From positions 71,995,468 to 72,059,467 of the forward strand of contig NC_088796.1 of assembly GCF_011386835.1 (NCBI RefSeq): a stretch of DNA of 64,000 nucleotides, given 5' to 3'. Below are positions 1 through 10,972 of this stretch, in pieces. The position numbers and the translations under genes are program-made. The DNA comes from Chrysemys picta bellii (taxonomy: Eukaryota; Chordata; Testudines; Emydidae). Under the pieces are notes generated by a model. The model worked only from the letters and a program-made list of their open reading frames with translations. It searched no databases and was not told the origin of the DNA. Position 1 is the first letter of the stretch. Every line of letters starts with the position of its first letter.

Positions 1-204
1 GTGAAAGTACCTATCAAAGACTTGAGTGTTAAGATCCTTACAATATGTTATAGTTTTCAAAGGCCAAGCTTAAAAATCCAAAAAATTCAGAGGTAAGGTT
101 AAATCTACAAGAAAAAAAACATACATATGGAAGTATGGAAATGCACAGGTAAGGGACCCGGACAAACTTAACTCTATCCCTTATATGGCCCCTATCAATG
201 TAAT

Positions 205-398
205 GGCTGAGCACCTCACAATCTTTAATGGATTGATTGTCACAACACCCTGCAATGTCAGGCAGTGCTGTGATTCCCATTTTACAGATGGGGAGCTGAG
301 GCACAGAGAGGCTAAGTGATTTGCCCAAGGTCACGCAGAAAGTTTGTGGTAGAGCAGTGAATTTAACCTGGCCCTAACCACTGAATCATCCTTCTTCT
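205..398 (-). mobile_element. MIR/CORE-type SINE remnant
   Basis: Read on the minus strand, this stretch carries the familiar MIR core: a tRNA-like promoter relic, then the signature around 'gcaaatcacttag' and 'ctcagctccccatctg' (its reverse complement is seen at about 270-330). MIR elements are ancient tRNA-derived SINEs and are not coding. The copy is diverged and has no clear target-site duplication. Short open frames across it are accidental. Confidence 0.7.
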
Positions 399-1553
399 GC
401 CCAGTAGCAGTGCACTCAGTCAGCAAAAGGACTATTATGGGTGCTGGATGCATCTAAGGGCTGCATGTTACATAGGGACTTGCTAGTTCTATCCTGCAGG
501 CTGCTCATTAGCCTACTGGTAGTTGACCATCCCAGGTGGAACTCCCCCCACACCACTATATTCAGCTTACTTATGAGGTCCCTGCTTCTCCCAGTAATAA
601 AACTTTTGAGGTCCTCATTACTAGGTGCAGAAGTGGTACCAGGAGATATGCAGCTTTCCCAATAATGTGAGCCTTGTTAGGCCTTGCAAGTCTGGAGGAA
701 AGGGACTTGTTGGAGAAATCAGATAACCTGCAGAGCCTCCCAGTACCCACATAACAGAGGCTGTGCTGTAACAGAGCTTAGGAGTTGTGCAAGGCAGGCA
801 CTTTCCTCAGCAACAGACCTCCTAAGGGCCGTAGGAGCAAACCAGAAGGCAGCCAGAGCATGTACCTGATCATGCTGACACATAATGGAATGCCTGGAAG
901 CTTTTGCCTCTCGGAGAATGGACTGCTCAGTGACCGCAAGCTTCCCTTCACTAGAGTCAAAATATCTAGAGACAGGTGGTAGGCTGTAAATGCCTTTCTG
1001 TAGATTGTATGCTCTTCTGGTCAGGGACTCGGGGTCTTGTAACATTGAGAACAATGTCAGCACTTAATAATAAAAACAAAATGTGTTTGTCACTAAATGC
1101 AGTGTGTGCTATATGTGAATCATGTATGCCATAAAATATTAGCAGTGAAGTTCAGAACACTTCATTTGCTTTGAAGAAGTGTCTGAACTCTTGTCCTTAC
1201 CTACCTAGCAAAGAAAATAGACTTTACACTTGGGTCAAAAGAAACCTTAAAAAAGTCTCCAATGGGAACCTGGTCTGATTTTACCACCTCATCCTAGTGT
1301 TGTAAATATTACGATGGAATTGTAAGGTACTTCCTTGCAGTTCTGTGCATGGCTTTAAACCACAGTGCTTTCTTGCACCATACACCAGCTGAGGGAGGGA
1401 GACAGAACACACACTGACTATGGCTTTTCCTCCCTTTAAGATGATTTCTCAATGAAATTTGCTGCAGTACAATCTGTTCAAATAAAATCTGTAATGGTTC
1501 CACCCAGAATCTTGTCTCTCCAGAAAGGATTGAAATTTAGAAGCCACTCAGAG

Positions 1554-1622
1554 ATTTGTTTCCAAGAGAAAACTTAGAGTCAAGGTTTACTTGGCAATTC
1601 AAATATAATCTGCAATTATGTG
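1554..1622 (+). repeat. 69-bp direct repeat, copy 1
   Basis: This segment recurs at 3428-3496 in the same orientation with two differences over 69 bp. I do not recognise it as a known repeat. The two copies bracket a 1.8-kb block of MITE and Penelope-derived sequence. It could be a local duplication, the edges of an unrecognised larger insertion, or an assembly artefact. Confidence 0.85.
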
Positions 1623-2097
1623 GGGGAGTTAGGAGAGCGTGCACACAGTACCATCCATTTCCTGGCTCTTCACAGCCAATACATTTATTTTTCCTTGTCC
1701 TCTCAAAGGTTTTCCCATAGTTTGTGTTTTAGTTGCTAGATTTATGATGACCTCAATCTGTAGCAATGAGATCTTTACCACCCTCCTTCAAGGAAATTCA
1801 CAATTAAATCACTGAAGCTGGAACAACCTGGCTTTTTTAATTGCATCAGAGGCCAGTTGCATTCCTCTCTGTAGTTCATACTCAGTAGTTTGATTAATAG
1901 GAAATGCCCAGTCATAAAGCTGTCAAAAAAGTGACAAACAATAACAAAATAGGGACTTGAGTTATTGTGGATATCTTCCAACTGCCAGTTTAAGAGCCTT
2001 CTGATTGTCACACCAATTTGAGCAACAGAAAATCACAATTCTCCAGCCCCAGCCATCTCCCTCTGCAAATAAGAACTCTGGGACTCTACACTAGAGT

Positions 2098-2405
2098 CCA
2101 TTCAAGTTAATTGATTGCTAATTAAATCTAGTTAGATAACATGTTTGTATGTGCTAGATTGCACACCTCACAAATGTTTGTGGTTTAACCTCTGATGAGC
2201 CCCAGACTAAACCACAAAGCTGGGAGCGGGATGGAGAGCTGTGGCGCAGGGCCCAATTCAGCCAAATCGGCTGAATCAGCCTAAAGCCGGCCCTGCCTGT
2301 ATTATAGATGATGTAATTACCCCTCCTGGAACAAACAGTTGTGGAATTCCATTCTGGCACATACAAACATGTTAGCTAATTCAAGTTAATTGGCAATCAA
2401 TGAAC
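2098..2405. mobile_element. Imperfect inverted-repeat MITE with a nested small palindrome
   Basis: About 2098-2158 and 2350-2405 are imperfect inverted copies of each other; both contain 'aacatgtttgtatgtgc' or its complement. The internal part holds a short element at 2247-2295 running from 'cagggcccaattcagcc' to 'gcctaaagccggccctg', itself palindromic. The ends resemble the CAGGGCC family of hAT-type MITEs seen elsewhere in the window. It is non-coding, and its class is inferred from the termini only. Confidence 0.55.
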
Positions 2406-2531
2406 AGAAGTTTAAAAACAACCTTGTGTGTCATCTGAAGGACATTTTAGGCTAGAAAGAAAAAGTGTTTTCTAAAAGGTGTTAACTAACACATTTTAAT
2501 TAAGTGCTGTTTAAAAATGTGTTAGCACTTA

Positions 2532-2737
2532 GGGTATGTCTACCCTGCAGCTGGGAGGAGTAACCTAGTTTGAGTAGACACACACTTTAGCTAGCATGCT
2601 AAAAATTGCAGTGTGGTCACAGCAGCAGGAACTGCTGGGGCTAGTCACCTAAGTGCCTAGAGTATTGGACAAGATTGTACTGTGTACATTTACCCAAGAT
2701 GGGAAATAACCCTCCCAGCTGCAGTGTAGATGTACCC
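2532..2737. mobile_element. TTA-flanked MITE (Harbinger-like / Chompy-like)
   Basis: The terminal inverted repeats are 27 bp (2532-2558 and 2711-2737) with three mismatches, starting 'gggtatgtctac'. The flanks are TTA (2529-2531) and TGA (2738-2740), consistent with a 3-bp TWA-type target site. The 206-bp length and lack of coding capacity fit a non-autonomous DNA transposon. From memory it resembles the Chompy-type MITEs of crocodilians and turtles; that name is not checked. Confidence 0.7.
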
Positions 2738-2911
2738 TGAGTGTAAGCAGGGTTAGCTACTCCTGATAAACCTTTAAAAATGTGTTAGCTAGTCCTGGTA
2801 AACCTTCAGCTCCCCTATAGGGCTTGTTTTGATGGGCAAAAAGGGTTGTTTTTCCAATTGTGCTAGCTCAATTTAGTTAGTGAGACGCCCTTAACCTTTG
2901 TTAAAAAGTGA

Positions 2912-3063
2912 CAGGTTTCAGAGTAGCAGCCGTGTTAGTCTGTATCCGCAAAAAGAAGAACAGGAGTACTTGTGGCACCTTAGAGACTAACAAATTTATT
3001 AGAGCATATGCATCCGAAGAAGTGGGCTGTAGTCTCTAAGGTGCCACAAGTATTCCTGTTCTT
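2912..3063. mobile_element. Penelope-derived palindromic repeat, copy 1
   Basis: The element begins 'caggtttcagagtagcagcc', a repeat start I know as very abundant in turtles. Arms at about 2956-2989 and 3030-3063 are inverted copies ('gtggcaccttagagacta' and its complement). The centre holds a degenerate hammerhead-like half, 'ccgaagaagtgggctgtag'. A 14/13-bp duplication flanks it (2895-2908 and 3064-3076, differing by one T). Assignment to Penelope-like elements rests on the hammerhead-like core, the inverted arms and the duplication length; no reverse transcriptase is present. Confidence 0.65.
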
Positions 3064-3192
3064 CCTTGTTAAAAAGCAGACTAGCATGTTTGAAGCCATG
3101 TTAGCTAGCCGTAGCGTCTAGTGCAGGCACCCCCTAGGCTTTAACTCTACCAATTTAGCCTGTGTTAAAGGTAGCGTGCCTTGTCTACGCTA

Positions 3193-3349
3193 ACAACAAG
3201 GAGTCTGGTGGCAGCTTCAAGACTAACAGATTTATTTGGGCATAAGCTTTCGTGGAGCTTATGCCCAAATAAATCTGTTAGTCTTGAAGCTGCCACCAGA
3301 CTCCTTGTTGTTTTTGTAGATACAGACTAACACGGCTACCCCCTGATAC
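3193..3349. mobile_element. Penelope-derived palindromic repeat, copy 2 (perfect arms)
   Basis: 3192-3248 and 3256-3312 are exact inverted copies (57 of 57 bases) around a 7-base spacer. After the right arm comes the usual family end, 'tacagactaacacggctacc'. A 12-bp duplication with one mismatch flanks the element (3181-3192 and 3350-3361). Each arm carries the 'gcttatgc' part of the hammerhead-like region, but the catalytic core upstream of it is missing. It belongs to the same superfamily as the copies at 2912, 29549 and 43705, but a different subfamily. Confidence 0.75.
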
Positions 3350-3427
3350 TTGTCTACACTAGACTTTTAAAACCTGTTTAGCACATTATAACAATACTCA
3401 TTTCATTCTAGTCTAGACACGGCCTCC

Positions 3428-3496
3428 ATTTGTTTCCAAGGGAAAACTTAGATTCAAGGTTTACTTGGCAATTCAAATATAATCTGCAATTATGTG
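3428..3496 (+). repeat. 69-bp direct repeat, copy 2
   Basis: Second copy of the segment at 1554-1622, with 67 of 69 identical bases. It lies just right of the MITE and Penelope cluster. Neither copy shows coding or RNA-gene features. Confidence 0.85.
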
Positions 3497-3499
3497 ACA

Positions 3500-6295
3500 A
3501 TTTTGGAGGCCTGCCTAGAGAACTCCTATACATGCCACAGTTGGGCTCACTGGCATGCCATTGTTGAGAAAATTATACTGCTTGCTGTTCATGCTGTCCC
3601 TGAATTGAGGGATTTCATTTGTAGTTCTATTAACTGGGTATCTTCAGCAAGCACTAAAATTCAGAAAGGAAACAAACAAAAGCCAAAGGCCCCCATATCC
3701 AGTCTCCCTTGCCCTTAAAAAAAAGACCCCAAACAAAGTGCAGTGCACAGAAAGGTACGACTTAAGCATGTGTTTTCTAGAATAATAATGCATTAGAAAA
3801 GCAACATGTCATGTGATGTAGCCAACCCAGCTATTTGTAAAAATAGGTTAACGGCAAAGAAGCACTAACCTTTGCTGATGCCAAGAATTGGGAGTCAGGG
3901 TTTTCCCATGTGACAGTATTCCCAACATGGCACATGTTGGCAATATCATGCCAGCACCCAGAGCCTGTTGTGAGAATGCTTTGGAATCAGTTAGGCTCAT
4001 ATGAGCAAAACATCAGAGCCACACTTCATGAGATGATTCTTGGAACTTGAAACAGGGATGTCCCAATTGCTAACCCCTGAAGCAGAAACTGACTTCTGTA
4101 ACCCATTTGGCTAATAGAACGCATTATCTGTGAAAACATGCAAATCAAAACAGAGTTTTAGGGATTGTTGCATTTGAGTAGCCTTGAAGGGAGAAGGGCT
4201 TTTGATACTGCAGTTTTAAAGTTTGTACCATTACGGCCCATTAATTATGAAGACATTTTCTCTCTCTCTATTAGACGCAGAGCTCATATTAAAAAAGTCT
4301 TTCAGTGAAAGATAGAGAATTACCTTTGAGGTGTATTTATGCTGTAATTGTTTTGTTAAATAGGCCCCGCAGTAATAAAATGAATCCAATGAATTTGCAA
4401 TTCTGATATTTGGTTAATTAAATTAGTCACCCTTTTTGAAATAATAAATTCCTGAATACTCAGCATTGATGCTGTTTAAAGCTGTCAGAAGAAGAGTTAA
4501 TAGTTGGGTTCTTAGGAGTTGAGATCATTTTCTGTTCTCTGCTGTGACCTTTTCTTTGTTCTGTTAGTTGACTCTTCACTAAACATTGTGACTATATTGC
4601 AGCAAAGCTGAACTACATGAAAGAGATAAAATAAAGTAACTTTGACTTACAACAAAAACTGAAGAGTATGGAATTTTCTACTATATAGCCTTCATTGGCA
4701 CTTTCACATCAGTCTAGCTTAAAAGAAACATGACTCAGAGTGTGGTATATGTCAGTAATCCCTTGGTGCCAGGGTAAAGAACCATGACTCCTTTATCCCC
4801 ATGGTTTCAGTCTTAATTAGCAAAGCAGGAAAACAAAATCACCACTTTCAGCTTCTAGAAACGTTGACATTTTGGCATCAGAAATTAACTGAGTCCTGTA
4901 GTGTATGAAGTCGTAAAAACAATGATGCTTAAAAACAGATGCAACTTCAGAACAACAAGAATACATCTGCAGGAGGGCCAAAACCATTAAAGAAAATTAC
5001 TATGAAATACGTTATCAAAGGCAAATCACTCCATTTCAGCTAAGGAAATATATATAAAAAAGGGAGTCAAATGCCAGAGAAGATGTGGAAGAATAGAGGT
5101 CTTTCTGCATATTTGGTGGGAATTCCTAAGATAATAGAATTTTGGATGAAAATAAATAGAATTTTCAAAACAACTGAAATAGGTTCCCCACAGAACGCAT
5201 GATGATTCTCTTAGGTTACAGTTTCAAGGTGATCACTGACTGAGTGAAGGACACACTGATAACACATTTACTACTAGCAGCTAGATGCGTGATAGCTTGT
5301 TTTGGAATAGGACTGCTCCCTGAACATTAGCAGCATGGAAAAATAAGGGATGGAAAATCATTTTAAAGGAAAACGATGACAGAGTCTTATATTAGGATCA
5401 AGAAGATTTTAACCAAGCACAAGTAAGCACTTTAAAGGTAACAAATATAGGAGAACAAGAAGAAATGGAACAGGGCAAATGATTCTCATAGGACGGGACA
5501 TATAGAGCAGCTGCATGATTTATAGAGGAAACATCATAGAAAAAAAATCTAGACTGTCTCTTATGTGGAAGTTGGAATAACTTTATATTTGGACAATGTG
5601 TCCTGCAGACTATAGACCAGGTCTTCTAAATTAGTATTTATGTTGTCACTGGCTAGAGGCCTGAGAACCTAAGGTCTGAGACCCTATTTTTTTAAAAAGG
5701 TTAAATAAGATGGAATTAGAAGGTGAGATGTGTGAAAATTGTTATGAACAAGATTTTAACACATGGTTATTAGGTTAACTTTAATAAGGATACATAGCTG
5801 TATAATTTGAAAGATTAATTTTTTTCAGTTCATTTTTGTTAATGATGACAAAATAAAAGGTTTTAATAAAAATTAGACTTTTTGGTTGTCAGTGTGCTGC
5901 ACCTTTACATTTCTAAGATTTCCCCCTGTGTCCTTTGCTCAACAGCCATTTTGTTCATACGGGAGATACTGTCTGTCTCCCAGAGACTTTATTTTTGTTC
6001 TTTTTTGTTTTTCTTTACTCTAAAATGAAGACACTCTAGAATGGAAGTACACCTTATTGTTCTTTGGGTAAGGAAACATGAAAAAAGGTCAATGTGTCAT
6101 TGTGTCTCATAAGAACTATACAAAAAATTGTGAAAGAAGATGTAATTTTCAACACCTCTGCATTTTGCATCAGTTTATCTCAAGGTATAAATAATGTCTA
6201 TGAATAATTATGCTCTGACTGTCTTCTGGTCAGCATCTAAAAGCAGAGTCACAAAGCTGATTTCCTAGTCTACATAATATTATAGTAAAGGAAAA
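3500..6295. other. Unique AT-rich sequence, nothing recognised
   Basis: No transposon termini, tRNA-like boxes or long open frames were recognised here. The stretch is AT-rich with normal reptilian intron or intergenic character. Short conserved non-coding elements cannot be excluded without alignment. Confidence 0.5.
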
Positions 6296-6296
6296 T

Positions 6297-6375
6297 CATA
6301 GAACCATAGAATATCAGGGTTGGAAGGGACCTCAGGAGATCATCTAGTCCAGGACCAATCCCCAACTGAATCAGT
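6297..6375 (-). mobile_element. CR1 LINE 3' tail fragment
   Basis: On the minus strand the segment ends with the CR1 signature 'ctagatgatctcctgaggtc' followed by 'ccttccaaccctgatattct' and the 'attctatg' terminal motif. Only about 80 bp of the 3' end is present, as expected for a heavily 5'-truncated CR1 or a SINE sharing the CR1 tail. Confidence 0.8.
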
Positions 6376-6399
6376 TATTTTAAACAGGATATAGGACTA

Positions 6400-7170
6400 G
6401 TTTTAATGAGAATACCTCAAAAACACAAAACAAACCCCAACTCAGCTAGTCCCTTATCCAGCAAAACAAGTAAGCATGTGCTTATCTTGAAGCATCTGAG
6501 TAATCCCATTGACTTGGTTACATGTTCTGCTGGATCAAGGCCATAATCCCCATCATGGGCTATGCTATGATACTTTTTAATCCACACTGAGTAGCACCTG
6601 ACTCCACAAATCAATTCGGAGGCCCTTAATGAGTAAGTTTCTCACTGTGAGTAAAGGTATCACAATCTTCCCCTATGTTAATACTCATCCAAACCTCCCA
6701 ATTTCTCCCAGTCCTTCCTCGCCCTTCTTTACATCCTGCCTTCCCAACCAGATCATTCTTCCTTTGTCTGTCACCAGACTCCCATTCTCCTCATCTCTCA
6801 GCTCCTTTTCTGGTATTCTACTTGGCTTTGGTCAGAGGCTGATATCAATTCTTACATATGCCAAGATTATCTCTGGTCAGAGGCAACCTCAAAACCATTG
6901 ACAAATCCCCTAATCTCCAGAATTTGGAAGGTCAAGAGGAACAGAGGTTGCTCATCCAAATCTTTTCTGAATCTAAAAGTTATTGGAAATTGAAGATTTG
7001 TGTTGCCATTCAAGATAGTTTTCAGTTTTTTTCAAAACCAGTTTACCCATGCCTAATTTTGAACTGCCTCAGCTGAATCAGCTCCTGACCAGAGCTGCAT
7101 GAATTGTTCACAAGGAAAACACAAAACAGAATCTCATCTGATTTCTGGTTTAATTCAAAACTGGAAACTC
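6400..7170. other. Unassigned sequence between LINE tails
   Basis: Open frames of 60-90 codons occur here, but none shows a recognisable domain, splice context or codon bias. No repeat family was recognised. Confidence 0.4.
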
Positions 7171-7171
7171 A

Positions 7172-7420
7172 GATATAAGAACGGCCATATTGGGTCAGAC
7201 CAAAGATCCATCTAGCCCAGTATCCTGTCTTCTGACCATGGCAAACGCCAGGTGTCCCAGAGGGAATGAACAGAATGGGTAATCATCAAGTGATCCATCC
7301 CCTGTCGCTCATTCCTAGCTTCTGGCAAACAGAGGCTAGGGACACCATCACTCCCCATCCTGGCTAATAGCCACTGATGGACCTATCCTCCATGAACTTA
7401 CCTAGTTCAGAAAAGGTTGG
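7172..7420 (-). mobile_element. CR1-group LINE 3' end fragment
   Basis: The sequence is the reverse complement of the 3' untranslated end of the LINE at 15800-17887. It shares the 'gaacggccatattgggtcag' start, the 'ccaaagatccatctagccc' stretch and the 'ggcaaacagaggctaggga' block. It is a severely 5'-truncated copy with no coding part. Confidence 0.85.
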
Positions 7421-7424
7421 TTCA

Positions 7425-8515
7425 CGGGTTCATCAAGGTTCATGAACCTCTCAAGCAAATCTGAGCCCAGTTTCCAGTGAAGATGGACTGCATTCTGGTT
7501 TTGCCATTCATGCAACATTGGTGATTTTATAGAATTCACAGTCTTACACCCACAACAAAACTCAGGGATACAGAATCATGTGAATGCTCCTGTTTCTAAG
7601 GGTAGGTGAAGCACCGAACCAACCAAACAATTAGTGCTGTGTACTCATGAAGGAGCCATATGTTTACGGCAACAGAAGTCCACACCATCCATTAGCTGAA
7701 AACCAAACTGCTCTTCAGTGATCACAACAGCAATAAATTCCATTGAGTAGCTTGCATTGTCTTGTGTTACCCGTGAATGCTGGATTTGAGATGGATATCA
7801 TTGAGGGTACCTGATATACACAAGGCAACTACCAAAGACATATACATGCCATACACACAACAGCTACTGTAATTTACAGAACCTGCAACTTTTAGTTCCT
7901 CCTCCAGATTTTGTCTGGGAAGGGTAGGGAGTCACCGCTCTGTCACTTAGCAGCTGACATAGTTAGTCACGGCATACACTTCACTGGCTTGACAGCCCAT
8001 CTCTTTTCATGGGTATTAAAGAGGGAGAGAAGACAAGAGCTTAAGAAAAAGGCAGAGGAGGGACAAATTAAGAAATATATGAAAGCAGAACAACACATAG
8101 ACAGTGTTAGTCCCAGCAAATTTAACATTCCATTCCCCGCCCCCCCCCACCAAATCTTTGAGAAAAAAAAACAGGACAAAAATACCATGTCAGTGTTTTT
8201 AATACAGATATGACACATCAGACAGCACACATCATCATTACACAACAAACAGCATACATGCTATATCTGAATGGAATTTTCTGTAAAGGAAAAGGCCGCA
8301 ATCTTGCAATGAGATTAGACCCCTGCACCCACAAGAAACCCCACTGAAGTCAGTAGGGCTCTCCAGAGACACAATCTCCATCCATACAGTTCTCTTTACA
8401 GGACCAGGCACAAGGTATTTTAAAATTATATTAAAATGTATAGTATATGTAACAGTATTGAAAATATAGTATACGAAAACCCGGAGTAAAACGTGACTCA
8501 CAAAAGTAAAATAGT
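7425..8515. other. Unassigned sequence, no gene seen
   Basis: No transposon ends or exon-like structure recognised. A short C tract lies near 8140-8150 and an A tract near 8164. Overlapping opposite-strand frames at 7911-8248 are low-complexity and judged non-coding. Confidence 0.4.
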
Positions 8516-8524
8516 GGTCTAGAT

Positions 8525-9276
8525 CAGTGGTTTTCAAACTTTTTTTCTGGCGACCAGTTGAAGAGAAAATTGTTGATACCCACAACCCAACGGAGCTGGG
8601 GATGAAGGGTTTGGGTGTGGGAAGGGCTCAGGGCTGGGGTGCAGGGTTGAGGGCTGCAGGGTGGGGCTGAGAATGAAGGGTTTGGGGTGCAGGATGGGGT
8701 TCCAGGTTTGGCAGGGGCTCAGGGCTGGGGGTTGGGGTGCGGGAGGGGGTCAGGGCTCTGGGATGGGAGTGCAGGAAGGGGCTTCAGGTTGGGAGAGGGC
8801 TCAGAGCTGGGGCAGGATATTGGGGCATGGGCTTATCTCAGGCAGCTCCTGGTCAGCGGCGCAGTGGGGGTGGTAAGGCAGATTCCTGCGTGTCCTGGCA
8901 CTGTGGACCGCGCTGTGCCCTGGAAGCGGCCAGCAGCAGGTCTGGCTCCTAGGCAGAGGTGCACAAGCGGCTCCGCGCAGCTCTCGCCCGCAGGCACGGC
9001 TCCCCCGCCCCCCCGGTGGCCAATGTGAGTGCGGAGCCGGTGCTTGGGGTGGGGGCAGCACGCGGAGCCCCATGGCCCCCCCTGCCTAGGAGCCAGACCT
9101 GCTGCTGGCTGCTTCTGAGGTGTAGTATGGTAGGGACTAGCCTGCCTTAGCCGGGCAGCACCGCCGACAGGACTTTTAACAGCCCGATCAGCAGTGCTGA
9201 CCAGAGCCGCTGTGACCCAGAGCCTTACATTCCGCAACCCAGTACTGTGTTGCGACCCACAATTTGAAAACCACTG
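8525..9276. mobile_element. hAT element with internal G-rich minisatellite
   Basis: The termini are 'cagtggttttcaaa' (8525) and its exact complement ending at 9276, typical of hAT (Charlie-like) elements. The flanking octamers GTCTAGAT and GTCTACAA agree at five positions, consistent with a decayed 8-bp duplication. The interior at about 8590-8830 is a degenerate tandem array built on 'gggctcagggctggggtgca' units; the rest is GC-rich. No transposase remains. The 752 bp produce several long spurious open frames on both strands. Confidence 0.8.
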
Positions 9277-9519
9277 GTCTACAATACTTAGCAAAACTGT
9301 TTTGTTTTTTGCTATCACTCAGTAAAACCAGTAAGGTGACTCTGATCGGAAAGTCTTAATTTTCAAAAGCAATGCATTAAATGCAACATGCCACTCATCC
9401 TTTCTGACTGCAACATTAAAAGATCCAATTTATTAAAGCAAGGTGGGTGATGGTGATGGGAGACTTCAGACGTCTATTGGGAAAATAATACAGCAGGGCA
9501 CAGATTATCCAACAAGTTC

Positions 9520-9831
9520 TTGGAATGTATTGGAGACAATTTTTTAGTTCACAAAGTGAAGAAAGATACTGGTGAGGAGGCTGTTCTAGATTTGATTTTG
9601 ACAAATAGAGAGGAATTGGCTGAGAATTTGAAAGTAAAAGGCAGCTTAGGTGAAAGTGATCATGAAATGGTAGAGTTCATGATTCTAAGGAATGGTAGGA
9701 GGGAGAACAGCACAATAAAGATAATGGATTTCAAGAAGGCAGACTTTAGCAAACTCAGGCAGTTAGTAGGTAAGATCCCATGGGAAGCAAGTCTAAGGGG
9801 AAAAACAGTTCAAGAGAGTTCAATGATCTGA
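9520..9831 (+). pseudogene. CR1 endonuclease C-terminal region (fragment)
   Basis: The translated stretch contains '[11 protein letters not shown]' and '[13 protein letters not shown]', the C-terminal part of the apurinic-like endonuclease of CR1 ORF2 (the SDH motif is visible). In an intact element this domain nicks target DNA before reverse transcription. The copy opens without the N-terminal catalytic part in frame and ends at a stop at about residue 103. The reading frame continues shifted downstream (about 9780-9965), then resumes as reverse transcriptase at 10076. Confidence 0.85.
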
Positions 9832-10075
9832 CACTCAAAAAAGAGTCCTATAAAAAGTGGAAACTAGGTCAAATTACAAAGGATGAATATAAACAACACA
9901 AGCATCTAGGAACTAAATTAGAAAGGCCAAGGCACAAAGCGAGATTAAACTGTCTAGAGACATAAAGGGTGACATGAAAGCATCCCTACAAATCCTTGCA
10001 TTAGAAGCAAGAGGAAGACCAAGGACAGGGTAGGCCCGTTACTGAGGGGGGAAAACAATACCAGAAAATGTAGGA

Positions 10076-10747
10076 ATGGCAGAAGTGCCAAATGACTTTT
10101 TTGTTTCAGTTTTCTCCAAAAAGGCTAGTATGTCCAATATAGTGAATACCAGTGAAAATAAGGTAGGCTCAGAAGCTAAAATCAGCAAAGAACAAGTTAA
10201 AAATTACTTAGATAAATTAGATGTCTTCAAGTCACCAGGCCCTCATGAAATACATCCTAGCATACTCAAGGAGCTGACTGAGGAGATATCTGAGCCATTA
10301 GCAATTATCTTCAAAAAGTCATGGAAGACGAGTGAGATTCCAGAGAACTGGAAAAAGGCAAATGTAGTGCCAATCTATAAAACAGGAAATAAGGACAACC
10401 TGGGGAATTACAGACCAGTCATCTTAACTTCTGTACCCAGAAAGATAATGGAGCAAATAATTAAGCAATCAATTTGCAAACACCTGGAAAATAATAAAGT
10501 GATAAGTAACAGTCAGCATGGATTTGTCAAGAACAAATCGTGTCAAACCAACCTTATAGCTTTCTTTGACAGGGTAACAAGCCATATGGATAAAGGGGAA
10601 GTGGTAGATGTGGTATATCTTGACTTTAGTAAGGCTTTTGATACTGTCTCGCATGACCTTCTCATAAACAAACTAGGGAAATACAACCTAGATGGAGCTA
10701 CTATAAGATGGGTGCAGAACTGGTTGGAAACAGTTCCCAGAGAGTAG
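10076..10747 (+). pseudogene. CR1 reverse transcriptase fragment
   Basis: A 223-codon open stretch with clear CR1/L2-group reverse transcriptase motifs. These are 'PGPHEIHPSILKEL' at about residues 54-67, 'NWKKANVVPIYKTGNK' near 93, 'NYRPVILTSVPRKIMEQII' near 109, 'SQHGFVKNKSCQTNLI' near 147, and catalytic motif A 'VYLDFSKAFDTVSHDLL' near 181. It stops before the YADD box. The 'DPSGDQF' equivalent of 'GVPQGSVLG' follows in another frame at about 10790. The later YADD equivalent reads as a degraded 'FTDNTKLGG' at about 10875-10905. It is a dead copy, inferred to have been inserted before the hAT that splits it. Confidence 0.9.
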
Positions 10748-10972
10748 TTAGCAGTGGTTCATAGTCAAGCTGGAAGGGCATATCGAGTGGGATCCTGCAG
10801 GGATCAGTTCTGAGTACAGTTCTGTTCAATATCTTCTTCAATGATTTAGATAATGGCACACTTATACTTATAAAGTTTACAGACAATACCAAGCTGGGAG
10901 GGGTTGCAAGTGTTTCGAAGAATAGGATTAAAATGCAAAATGATCTGAACAAACTGAAGATATGGTTTGAAG

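Noticed and set aside
7911..8248. Overlapping 93- and 100-codon frames on opposite strands
   Set aside because: Low-complexity lysine/phenylalanine-rich translations with no supporting signals.
8687..9318. Long glycine/proline/alanine-rich open frames on both strands
   Set aside because: They lie inside the hAT element at 8525-9276 and follow its GC-rich tandem units; both strands are open at once, which is compositional.
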